Assembly (NCBI RefSeq): GCF_018446385.1
Contig: NW_024589888.1
Span: 1-64,000, forward strand
Direction: 5' to 3'
Length of the DNA: 64,000 nucleotides
Source: Zingiber officinale
Taxonomy: Eukaryota; Streptophyta; Magnoliopsida; Zingiberales; Zingiberaceae
The notes beneath the pieces are model-generated. The model searched no databases, had not been told where the DNA came from, and worked only from the letters and a program-made list of their open reading frames with translations. Position numbers and translations under genes: made by a program. Of this stretch, positions 23,801 through 32,800 are shown piece by piece. Numbering within the stretch: position 1 is the first letter of the stretch; each line of letters starts with the position of its first letter.

Positions 23801-26011
23801 ACGGGTTCAAGTCTCGTTAATAACCTCTTCAAAGCAGGGTAAGGCTGCATGCAATAGATTCTTCCTCGCATTTGTGGGATCCTCATGCACCGGGCTACTC
23901 TTTTAATAAATGATCAAAATTCAAAACTACTTGCCATTTGCCAAATAGTATTGTGTCATACTAACATCCAAACCTCTCTTGATAGGCTACGTATAAAGCA
24001 TGTCAAGATGAATTGAAATAATACTTGTTATTTTTCTTAACTTTTGTTAATGGAATTCAATGTCAAAATTGTATTATTTCATATGGGAGCTAAGAATATA
24101 GATGTGATCTTTCCTTATTTTTTTTTCATCTCCTTCTTCCCTGTCAAATTCTCCACTAGCACCATATATCGAAACACTGATATGGTATGATATAATACTG
24201 AAATAGTTTTGTTCCAATCAAATTTTGGAACTTCGATACAACTCGAAATTTTGGACCTTGGTAGCCGTAACGTCATTAATATTTATTTTCTTGGTTGGGC
24301 TTAAGCCAATTAAATTTTGATGAATTCAAGGATTGTCTCAATGAGTAATCTATAGATATTTCTATTATAATTTTGAGTTTTTTGCACAGGTCAGGCATAT
24401 TCCTGGCAAAAATAACAAAGAAAATTTCATAGAATTTTGTCTGTTTTGTGGAAATAAAACAAATAGATTTAAGGGCCTTGGTCCAAATTTTTATTATTCA
24501 CCTGTTATAAATGGGCAAATTGTACTTTTTTGTTTTCTGATATTTATATTTATAAAAGTAATGTGATTAGGAATTGAGAATTTATATCAAATAAGGTCCC
24601 ATTGTTGAGATGATGGTATCAATTGTTATTTGATTTAATTCAATAACATTGGTGAATTAAGATAAATGGAAAGAGAGGGATTTGAATCCTTGGTAAACAA
24701 AAGTCTACGTAGCAGTTCCAATGCTACACCTTGAAAAACTCTGTCATCTCTCCTACATGATCTTATTATTGACTAGAAACCCAGTGAATAGTGAATAACA
24801 AGTCATTCATATTATTGCACTACAAGTGCGACTGATCCATTTGTTCATCTGCTGGTTGATCAGGCTGCATGAGTCTGTAGTAGGAAAAGAACTTCCAGTT
24901 CATAATTTGTTAAAACGAAAGTCTATGAAATCATAAAATTGATTTATGCATTTGCGTATACATTGCAAGTTGCTTGTGTCTAATTGTCCTGTAGTTTGAT
25001 TACAAAGAGACGAGTTATACAACAGCTAAGATACAGCTTAGAAACAGTTTATTTTTGCATAAATGGGGGATTGGACTATGAATCTATGAGAAAATACTGG
25101 AAACAGTTTTTGAGCATTATTTGAACTGTGTTTTCATTTTATTATTATTCCCAAGTTCATTCAGGATTTGTCATGTTTCCCTTTCAATAACTGTCGCTTG
25201 CTGCAAGCAAATATTTCTTTCATCATTCTTAGTTTTGGAGCTAACCTTTTGAGTTGCTTCATTTGATTGCAGGCGTGAACAATCTCAGCTTTTGTCATTC
25301 TGCCTCTGGCTATCAGGTAGAAACAAGGGCTAGGATGATCTTTTTTGACCTTGCTATGTCAGAGACTGAGGTTTCTCTTTCAAAGAGAACTGCTTCATGG
25401 ATTTCTCAATCTGGTGAACCCCATAGAACTCTAAGTAAGGAGCATGTCGGTTTGCTCAGCTGGCCAGAGAATTTGTTCAAGGGGAGAGGAGATCATCAGA
25501 ATCCTAAAGAATCCGCCAAGCAAACAACTAGTTTATCAGCCCGAGCAATGGAACTAAGCATTTACGGGAGCTTGGTCTGTGAATCTATAAGCCAACACCA
25601 TTTTTTCTCCTTACAAGTAATAAACAATTTCACAATCAAATTGAATGTTCTTCAATGCAGGCCAATATCCCAAGAAGCCATTGCAGAAATGACCTGTTGG
25701 GTTCATCAGTGAATCATTCACTCAGCCTGTCACACCCTAGCATTCCATTGCGATTGGTAAACGATACCAGAACTCTTGTGTCTGTTCAATCAGAGGGCGG
25801 TAGCCTCAAAAACAGGCTAGCTCCAACAGGATCCGCTAGCAGATTGGGTGCAGACCCTGCATTACCAATCAGAAACCGGAGGAACCCGGAGGATGGCGAA
25901 GATAACTCCAGTGATGAATCAGGAGGTGAGGAAGTCATTGTCAGGATTGATTCCCTCAGTAATCTATCCTTCTGCCAGACATCTGAAACTTCAAATGCTC
26001 AAAATAGGTAA
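8847..26011 (+). CDS. SOS1: SOS1-type plasma-membrane Na+/H+ antiporter (5' part outside window)
   Basis: SOS1 (NHX7) exports Na+ across the plasma membrane in exchange for H+ and is the main salt-efflux pump of plant roots. Coding exons: 8847-9031, 14368-14421, 14498-14605, 15024-15255, 19274-19576, 20663-20760, 21030-21161, 21258-21476, 21571-21777, 22116-22380, 25273-25574, 25661-26011. All junctions are GT-AG and phases agree, giving about 817 residues to TAA. The first exons encode the last membrane helices ([35 protein letters not shown]). Then come the cytosolic helical region ([28 protein letters not shown]), the cyclic-nucleotide-binding-like domain ([40 protein letters not shown]) and the auto-inhibitory tail ending in [15 protein letters not shown]. 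The roughly 350 N-terminal residues with most of the transport domain are not in the window. The short intron 25575-25660 and the long TE-filled introns are inferred from frame. Confidence 0.9.
9889..11469 (-). mobile_element. 5'-truncated RTE-type LINE (copy 2)
   Basis: This minus-strand 1,581-bp LINE is colinear with the 3' half of copy 1, including the reverse-transcriptase and C-terminal blocks, and ends in a (GTT)n tail seen as CAACAACAAC at 9891. A perfect 15-bp target duplication (tttccatgtgtattc at 9874-9888 and 11470-11484) fixes both ends, so truncation occurred at insertion. The frame is decayed. It lies in a SOS1 intron, antisense to the gene. Confidence 0.9.
11721..12330 (-). mobile_element. 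GC-cored hAT-like MITE, copy B (inverted relative to copy A)
   Basis: It begins CAGTGTTCTAAATG and ends CATTTACAACATTG, the reverse complement of copy A's ends. Its AT-rich arm (TTGATTAAAATTATTAA) and CpG-rich core with CCCGA-type repeats match copy A in reverse order. The flanking 8-mers TTCCTCAT and TTCATTAT agree at 6 of 8 positions, a decayed hAT-type target duplication. It lies in a SOS1 intron. Confidence 0.75.
12620..13036 (+). mobile_element. Degenerate LINE 3' fragment
   Basis: Plus-strand sequence with the spacing and wording of the region after the reverse transcriptase in plant RTE LINEs (around ATAATGCAATAAAAAT, then GTAGAACCCATG and AGTAGAGAGACTAAAG). It ends in a short TGATGATGATGA tail. 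No open frame survives. The call rests on resemblance to family consensus and is moderate. Confidence 0.5.
13037..14367. other. SOS1 intron sequence without recognised elements
   Basis: AT-rich, no exon-like open frame, ending in the acceptor TTCTTCAG before the 54-nt exon at 14368. A GC-dinucleotide-poor composition typical of plant introns is all that can be said. Confidence 0.5.
15778..15856 (+). repeat. Two-copy ~39-bp tandem duplication in a SOS1 intron
   Basis: The phrase AGTAAGTTGAATCAGATTGG followed by ATGAGC and AAAACAAACAG occurs twice in direct succession with one substitution. It looks like a recent slippage or repair duplication. Confidence 0.8.
16390..19135 (+). mobile_element. 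RTE-type LINE, strongly decayed, interrupted (copy 3)
   Basis: The plus-strand copy is homologous to the reverse complement of copies 1 and 2. Decayed motif A (MIFINLEK near 17250), decayed catalytic core (LFTDNIVLV near 17525) and C-terminal block ([20 protein letters not shown] near 17920) are in order. The LINE is interrupted at 18080, resumes at about 18924 and ends at about 19135 in a (GTT)n tail. It is sense-oriented within a SOS1 intron. It shows more substitutions than copies 1 and 2, so it is probably older. The 5' end is approximate. Confidence 0.75.
18081..18923. mobile_element. Unclassified 843-bp insertion inside LINE copy 3
   Basis: Alignment of the LINE before and after shows foreign DNA here. 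The flanks repeat TAAGATGGTAC (18070-18080) and TAAGATGAACA (18924-18934), an imperfect 9-11 bp target duplication. The insert lacks clear terminal inverted repeats and TG..CA ends. Inside are about three tandem units starting CTGAGTCTCGA, CTGAGTCTCAA and CTGAATCTTAA (18653-18790) and two ATAACGGACT-like units. No coding capacity. Class unknown. Confidence 0.6.
20109..20152 (+). mobile_element. Very short LINE 3'-tail insertion
   Basis: About 44 bp carrying only the LINE 3' end (CGACCCCACCTAGTGAGATA, then GGCTTGG and GTT repeats). An imperfect 18-bp target duplication flanks it: aatgatcggcacttagat at 20091-20108 and aatgatttgtacttagat at 20153-20170. Such extreme 5' truncation is expected from aborted target-primed reverse transcription. 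Confidence 0.75.
22703..22742 (+). mobile_element. 40-bp LINE 3'-tail insertion with perfect target duplication
   Basis: Only the terminal 40 bp of the RTE-type LINE (AGCCGACCCCACCTAGTGGG, then GGCTTGG and GTT repeats) is inserted between perfect 18-bp copies of tatttaatttataatgga (22685-22702 and 22743-22760). The exact duplication indicates a comparatively recent event in a SOS1 intron. Confidence 0.9.
22770..23203. other. Purine-rich low-complexity stretch in a SOS1 intron
   Basis: GA-rich sequence with AGAGAGA and GGAGAGG runs. It opens frames of up to 120 codons on the plus strand, but composition is simple, no domain is visible and no exon is needed here, because the exons at 22116-22380 and 25273-25574 join in phase. 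Confidence 0.55.
23784..23903 (+). mobile_element. 5'-truncated Au-type SINE
   Basis: Box B-like GGTCACGGGTTCAAGTC, then GCAGGGTAAGGCTGCATGCA, CACCGGGCTACTC and a T-rich end identify the family. It lacks the box A end. The flanks taataaattat (23773-23783) and taataaatgat (23904-23914) form an 11-bp target duplication with one mismatch. It lies in the SOS1 intron 22381-25272. Confidence 0.8.
23915..25272. other. SOS1 intron sequence
   Basis: AT-rich, no recognised element or exon. It ends in the acceptor TTGATTGCAG at 25272. Confidence 0.5.
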
Positions 26012-27758
26012 AGTATGACAAGTACTTGCTCCTAAATGTTTGTGTGTATTATATATTGTTTACACCTCCAAACACACCTTGTATATCCTTCATAAGAGCA
26101 AAATGCACTTTGCTCTCTCCCTAAACTTGAGATCATGAAATAAGTATTTCCAAGTACTTTATCATGTTTGTTGTTCCCTCACTTGTCACCTTAGTCACCG
26201 TGATTTACCTTCTTTGTGATGGTCCTGGGGTTGGCTGACTATCGGAGGCGCTGGGGGCGAGCGCTTCGCCTTTTTGCCACTTGTTTGTTGTTCCCTCAAG
26301 GAACAGTTCTGACAATGATTTTGCTTTTCTTTAATTGCAAATTTTTTCCTTTCACTTTGATAAACTGTGGGTCTATCTTTCCTGTTATCTTATTATGTAC
26401 TTGTAATTATTTAATTAATCTATTATTTCAAATGGTTGAATTAAGACAGTGTGATTTGTTTCATCTTAAAATGTTTATTATGTGGCTCTTTAGATTTTGG
26501 ACGGTCAATGAATGTATTTATCTCTTATAGTCAATGAATATTTTTAATGTAGATAATTACATGGACAAGACATTGAATTTGGAGCTTGCCATTATATATG
26601 TATATTTAAAACTATTCTCTCTATTAAGAAGTTTTGGTTAATGTTAATAATATCCTTGTTATTTATTCTCCCCGTCTCCATTTTACTTGTCTATATTCAA
26701 GTAATCCGAGCTTAATAGTAGGTTATATTTGTGTTCTTAAATTACCAAACTAAGACTTAACAAGACAAGATTGATTTAGCATTCCTATGAGTATTGCATG
26801 GACAAGATTATAGTTAAGAAACCAAAGCGTAGAGACTTGAGTTGTGGACCTGAAAACATATAAATTGGCAGTATTAAAGGGGTAGCCTGATGCATGAAAT
26901 TCTTGATAGTGTGAGGTTTGGGGAAAGTGTTGGATCATATTAAGTTTATTGTGCAATCTTACTCTGTATTGTAAGATGTTTATGCAATTTGAACTTATGA
27001 TCACAAATTGATAGTGCTAGAAAAGAAAATAAAAAGATAGTAGAGTATTGGAATGCAATGCACATGGCCATGGTTCACCATTTTTCAACATAATAAAAAG
27101 CCTTACAAGTGAGCGTTGTACGGTGTTCACTCCAAGTTCTCAAATCAAAATACTCATGTCAAAAGGTGATTGGGTCACCCCAAAGACTCCTCATTATCAG
27201 TCTCACAATAAAATAAAGGAAGTAAATCTCGAGCGGCATCTTTAGGTGAGTGAGATTTTATTCTTCAAAGGATTGTTTTCTTTGAGATTCGATTTTTATT
27301 TTCATGTGACAATATATCACTTAAGTACTAATTCGACTATGTCCGTGGGGACACATATATGTCAAACATAGAGCCCATCACAATAATACAAGAGAAAAAT
27401 GACTTAAATATTTATCCATTGCAAAATAATAGTTGGACAAATTAAAAATATATATTTTTGGATTATTTTTATCATTTTTTTATCCGTTCAAAAATCAAGC
27501 AAAATGAATTTTCCTTCCCTTCCTTGTCAACCCATGGTCTAGGTCAAATCTTTTGCAGCATTGTTGTGAGGTCACTCGCAAGTGGTCATGAGTTATCGTG
27601 AATTCTTTGGAGTAATGAAGTATAGACGTCAAATTATTTGGCTACTTAGGTAGGTGTATGGAAATTGAACGTCAATTTTGTTGTGTGCTAACATGATCTA
27701 ACATTTTAAGATCAAATTAAATAATTTATAGTTGATTATATAGATATGATATGTTGGG
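26012..27758. other. Region downstream of SOS1
   Basis: It starts with the SOS1 3' untranslated region. A short GC-rich patch at about 26210-26280 contains GAGCGCTTCGCC. The rest is AT-rich with no gene or repeat that I can support. The polyadenylation site cannot be fixed from sequence alone. Confidence 0.4.
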
Positions 27759-27873
27759 CCCCCCTTGTGGGTGCCCAGTGTGGGTGACTGAGTACACGTG
27801 GGGTGTTCAAAATACTTTTGGGGGCTCTGTGTGTACTCAGTAACCCATGCTAGGCGCGACGCCCAAGGGGGTG
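27759..27873. repeat. Isolated ~115-bp foldback hairpin
   Basis: The left arm (CCCCCCTTGTGGGTGCC and GGGTGACTGAGTACAC) pairs with the right arm (GTGTACTCAGTAACCCA and GACGCCCAAGGGGGTG) around a roughly 32-nt loop. It is strikingly GC-rich in AT-rich surroundings. It may be a small MITE or a structured transcript. No target duplication was resolved. Confidence 0.65.
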
Positions 27874-29200
27874 TCATGTATATAGTGAAATGTTATATTG
27901 CACATATATCCATGAGCATTTAATTTTTTTATTTAAGGTTTAGTATTTAAGCTAAAAGAAATAAAAAATTTTAAAAAAATAACAATAAGTGCTCACAAGT
28001 TTTATGTAGGTGTATGCAAGATAATAAAACTATCTTTTATCAATCTTATTAAACTAAAAATTATACTTAGTGCTATTTCAAAAGTTAAATTATGTGTTTC
28101 GAATGTTACAATAGCCAAAAAGGTATTAATTGAAGGATCTCTTGATCTTGAAATTTAAAAAGAAAAGTTAGTTTATATCATATCATAATTACCTAAATCA
28201 AAAGCTTTAAGAATAGCTAGAAGCAAAATAGACTCGTGTAATAAAAAAATATAATAAAAGATAATTTCATTTATTCTAGGTATCTTTTATAATCTGTCTT
28301 CAAATTATATAAAAGAGAATAAATTATCAAATACCTAAAGAGAAATGTCTAAAGCATGAAAGATATATAAGTTGATGATGCAATCATCCTTCTAATCATT
28401 TGACAATGATAGTTAAGAATCACAAATATAATATATTTGAATATCCTTCATACTAGAGGAATTCTCGAACTATAAAAATACACATAATTTTTGTATAATT
28501 TATAAGCTTTATTAGAAAGCCAATAAATAAAATTACTCAATATCATAACTAAATAATAAAATCACATCTCATTATCTAATATATTATTTTCAATGCTATT
28601 TCTTTTGCTAAATAGAAATCTGAACACCTTGACCATTGCACCATAATCCTTGAAGTAATTTTTTATATACGAACTGTGTATGTTGATTGAGTAAACACGA
28701 TTAAATTAGAGTCGTTGTTGCCCACTTACAAAAGAAGCCATGGGCTTGAAGATAAGAATATCTTTCTCTTTAGGGTAATTAGTAAACAGGTAAGATGGAT
28801 CTTGAATCTCTCTATTCCCTCTTCTCTTCTTTCCTTCCGATTCAATTCACATTTCCATCATCTCAAATAAACACAGGCCATTTGCGTCTTTTGCGCGGGG
28901 ATCACGGGCTTCCGTCCGTGTGGGGGGACGAGCTACACTCCACTCCGATAGGTTCGACAATCCACGACACAACAGCAAACTCCTTTTCTGACTTACACTT
29001 TTCCTCCACGCGTAAATCTCCGACGGGACCCGCGTGAGAGGCGACCGATGCACGGGCTCGGTGCCGATGAACACCACCTACAGCAGACTTCCATTTCCGC
29101 CACTAGTTAACTCCCACGTAGAGTCTAAGCAGCGGGTGGGACCCGCAACAGGGTCCATCCAAGCCGGTCGATTTCACTTCTTCACACAGCAAACCCGGAG
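27874..29200. other. Intergenic DNA and FBL15 upstream region
   Basis: AT-rich until about 28790, then a sharp rise in GC that probably marks the promoter and transcription start of FBL15. No other gene recognised. Confidence 0.4.
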
Positions 29201-29837
29201 GTCTCCTTCTCTCTCTCTCTCTCTCTCTCTCCCCCCTCAACTCGGTTCTCGAAATCGACGACTACGAGGTTTCAAAAAGCGGAGCGAGAGGACGAGCGGG
29301 GGGCGTCGATTGTCGGAGGAGGAGAAGCAAGACAGGGCGATTTCCAGACTCAGATTCATCATTACGATCCGACCATCGACGAGGTTTTGCGAAGCGATCA
29401 AGAGGGCAAGCGGCGCGTCGATTTTTGGAAGAGGAGAAGAAAGAGGGCGATTTTAGTTTCAGATTCATCGTTACGATCCAATCAGCTCCTCCGGAAATCC
29501 GATCTTCGATAGTCGCGAAGGATCTACATTTTCTGTTATTTTTTTTGGCTTTTGACCCCTTCTTGTTTCTCTAACGGTAAAGATCGCGAGCCCTTCTGGT
29601 TTAAATCGTGGGTTTTTTTTCTTGTTTTCTTACATTTTCTTGCATGGTATTTTGTGTTGACGAAAATGTTCTCACTTCAGTCTCGGCGTTGACAATTTGT
29701 TGGATTTTAGGTTAGGGTTTAAGATAGGGCGTATTAGGCGATTGCGCAGCTATGCTGATCTCAGATGTTGGGATAGTATTTTAGCTTTTTTCTGTTATTG
29801 TGCGTGGCTGAGGGACTGCGCCATAGCGGATGAACGC
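29201..29837 (+). promoter_or_regulatory. FBL15 5' leader with CT microsatellite and a tandem duplication
   Basis: A (CT)n run at about 29208-29232, common in plant 5' leaders, is followed by two roughly 112-bp repeats. Each starts near GCGTCGAT (29303 and 29415) and includes CAGATTCATCATTACGATCC or its close copy. Reading frames here do not continue in a conserved way into FBL15, so this is taken as untranslated. A leader intron is possible but not proven. Confidence 0.55.
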
Positions 29838-32800
29838 ATGAAGGCGGTGGTTCACGAAGTTGAAGTTGAGGATGGTGGTGGGGAGGTTGGGTTGCAGGCA
29901 TTGGTCGAGCACGAGGAGGAAGATGATGAATTAGAACTCAGCCTTTCACTGACCCATCGGGAATGGAATGTAGGGTTTACAAGTAGTGGGCCTGCAAGAA
30001 ACAGATCAGCATCGTCAGAGCAAGGTTCTGGGAGCTCCCATGATGTCAAGAGGTCAGGACGTGTCAGGCAATTGGATATTGGAGAATGGGAGAAGAATTG
30101 TGGAGAGGTGGGTGACTCTAAAGAAAGTTTGATAGAGATGGGAGCAACATTGGACAAGGATAAGGATGCCCAGCACAAGTGGCCTAAAGTCTTTTCTGAC
30201 CAACAGCAATATTTTTAGCGCCTCGTCTCTTTCCACGCACATATTTCAAGATTTCTTTTCGTTCTTGCTGATCAAAATACCATTTTAATGCTTGTTGAAT
30301 TTTTGGTTTGAAGTATGTGCTGGTCTAGTTTTGGCCTATTAAATTTTTTTTTCCAACTTGAATTTTGTTACTTATTGGCTATTGCAATGGTTATATTACT
30401 TCATCATAATTTGCTGGTCATGTGATTGATATAGAAACAACATAGCTCCTTACAGTTGCTACCATGATTATGCAGTTGCAATGAATATGCATTAGGGTTT
30501 ACTATAGAAACATTTGATTTGTTTGGAAATGGATTGATAGAGTTTAAACCAGCTACCTTCGGGTGTTTATTTGTATGCCCAGTTATATTTGTCATGTCTA
30601 CATGATGGGTTGTCTACAACTACAGTCTACTTTTTTTAGCAATATCATGTTTGGATTTGTTGTCATAATGTTTATTGCCTTGTGTTGTTGTTATACTCCA
30701 ACTTTTAATTCTTCAAACATGGTTTCCTTTTCACTCCCTCCCCCTGATATTCTTTTTCTTTGCTCAGTGAAGTGCCTACCTCTTCTACTGAACCAGTTGT
30801 ACCAGCATCTGCTATTGATTTTATGACACTAAGTTCATCATACCAACCTGAAGAAATGAAAGGTCAGAGCTCCAGCACTCTACCAGATGATGGAAATAAC
30901 AAATCCGATGGTGGGGTTGCTTATGGGGATATCTCAGGTACTAGAAATACTGAGGATGTGGAGTTCAGGATGGATCTTTCGGATGATCTACTGCATCTGG
31001 TATGTCTTGGAATTTCTTTTGATATGTTTCTTTAGTAATCATTTACTTGAAGCCTTGAACTTGCATTCATTATAAGTGGGATATGCTTTGCAGGTGTTCT
31101 CTTTCCTAGGACAAAAAGATTTGTGTAGAGCTGGGTCTACATGTAGGCAGTGGTTGGTAGCTAGCACAAATGAAAATTTTTGGAGGTGCCTAAAGTTTGA
31201 AAATACAAGGATCTCCATACAGAACTGTATGACTTCTTCTTGTCTTCTTGCTTGTCATGTTTATCTCTATTAACTGAAAAATGATATTGGCAAATATTAG
31301 CTTCTATAAATATCATTTACCTTTTTTAGCAAAGTACACTTTTATGGACTATTTTTTCTCTGATATGTTAATACCCAAAGGCGAATCAAATTCAACCCAA
31401 AATGCCGTTGCTAGGAGGTCTCTCTAATATTTAAGCATGCCTGTAGGACTTGCCTTTGTAATGTGAGACTAAAAAGAGGAATTGTGTTCTCTTCTCTCTT
31501 CCTCCTACCCTCTTTAGCATGTACTCTCGGCCCCAACATAGCTAGCAGTGGAGCTATCTCTAATATTGTGTTAAAGCCTAAAGAACAACCGATCTAATCC
31601 CAAATGTCAAGATACTTAGATAATAGTCCCTTTGATACTTAAACATGCTCATGAAGGCCTCAAATAACAATCTGAGACTAATGTAGCATCAATTGCATGT
31701 AATTGGTTGTTTCCCTTTGTCAAAAAAAAAAAACATGGTTCCATTGCAAGAACAGGTTCAACAGAAGTAGAATCAAAAGTAGATCCACATGCTGATCCAA
31801 TTAAAGAACTAATGGATCCAAACAAGAACTTGATTTTACTGTCTCAAAATCTAAGATTAGGATAAAGGCTTAACCAACTATTATTTCTACAACTACTACA
31901 CCTACTGTTTAGGGATATATCCCTAGCCGAATACCTGACCGTAGACCCCCTTTATATTTCCATAGGCTACACCATTCTCCATAGATTATGCCATTATTGT
32001 CCAATGAGGCAGTTGGGATGAACTGGATCAAAGAAGGGTTGGGTTCGAAGAGGTCAGCCCCAACATCATCTCCATTTCGGCTTAGGGAAAGCATGCAATT
32101 TGGTCTCTTCTATTTCATCTATTTTGTTTGAACCCAAAAAAAAAACAAAAAAAAAAAATTCAACCATACATCGTTTTCCCTTCACTTTCTCTATGTTTTT
32201 CCATTTCACTACTTTCTTAGTGACAATACTTCCTATTCCTAAGCTTTACCTACAGTAAATTGAAACCAATGAGTATCTATAATTTGAAAAGAAAAACCTG
32301 AGAATGTCAAAACTGATCTTAGTAATTTCCTAAAATCAAATAAATACTACTTCCTTGCTACCAACTTATGCTATATGCTGCCCTTCTATCAAACACATTT
32401 TCTATCTCCTGATCATAGAATGTGACAATTACTTGTATGGGCTTCCTTCAGTTAAGTTCCCTGCTTGAACTTGGGGTTCATTTAATTCCTTTGTTTTGGT
32501 AGAATGTTGGACGCCTGTCTCATCACACTGGTGGCTAAATCATAATAAAGAGATTATTTCCTTAGCATTGTTATCAACAGTACCATGTTATCAAATTTAA
32601 TAGTTTTTCATGTATATGTGTGTCATTTTATGAACTTCAATTATTATTTTCTTAGAAGGGGAGTCTTAACGCAACGGTAAAGTTGTTGCTTTGTGACCTA
32701 AAGGTCATGGATTTGAATCCTGGAAACAGCCTTTTGCAAAAAACAGGTTAAGACTGCATACAATAGATCCTTCCCTAGAACCCGTATGGCGGGAGTTTCG

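Noticed and set aside
28795-29077. Short open frames on both strands before the FBL15 leader
   Set aside because: They overlap each other antisense, have no domain or conserved splice context and sit in the probable promoter.
29034-29456. 140-codon open frame upstream of FBL15
   Set aside because: It covers the CT microsatellite and the leader duplication, lacks a domain and does not splice sensibly into FBL15.
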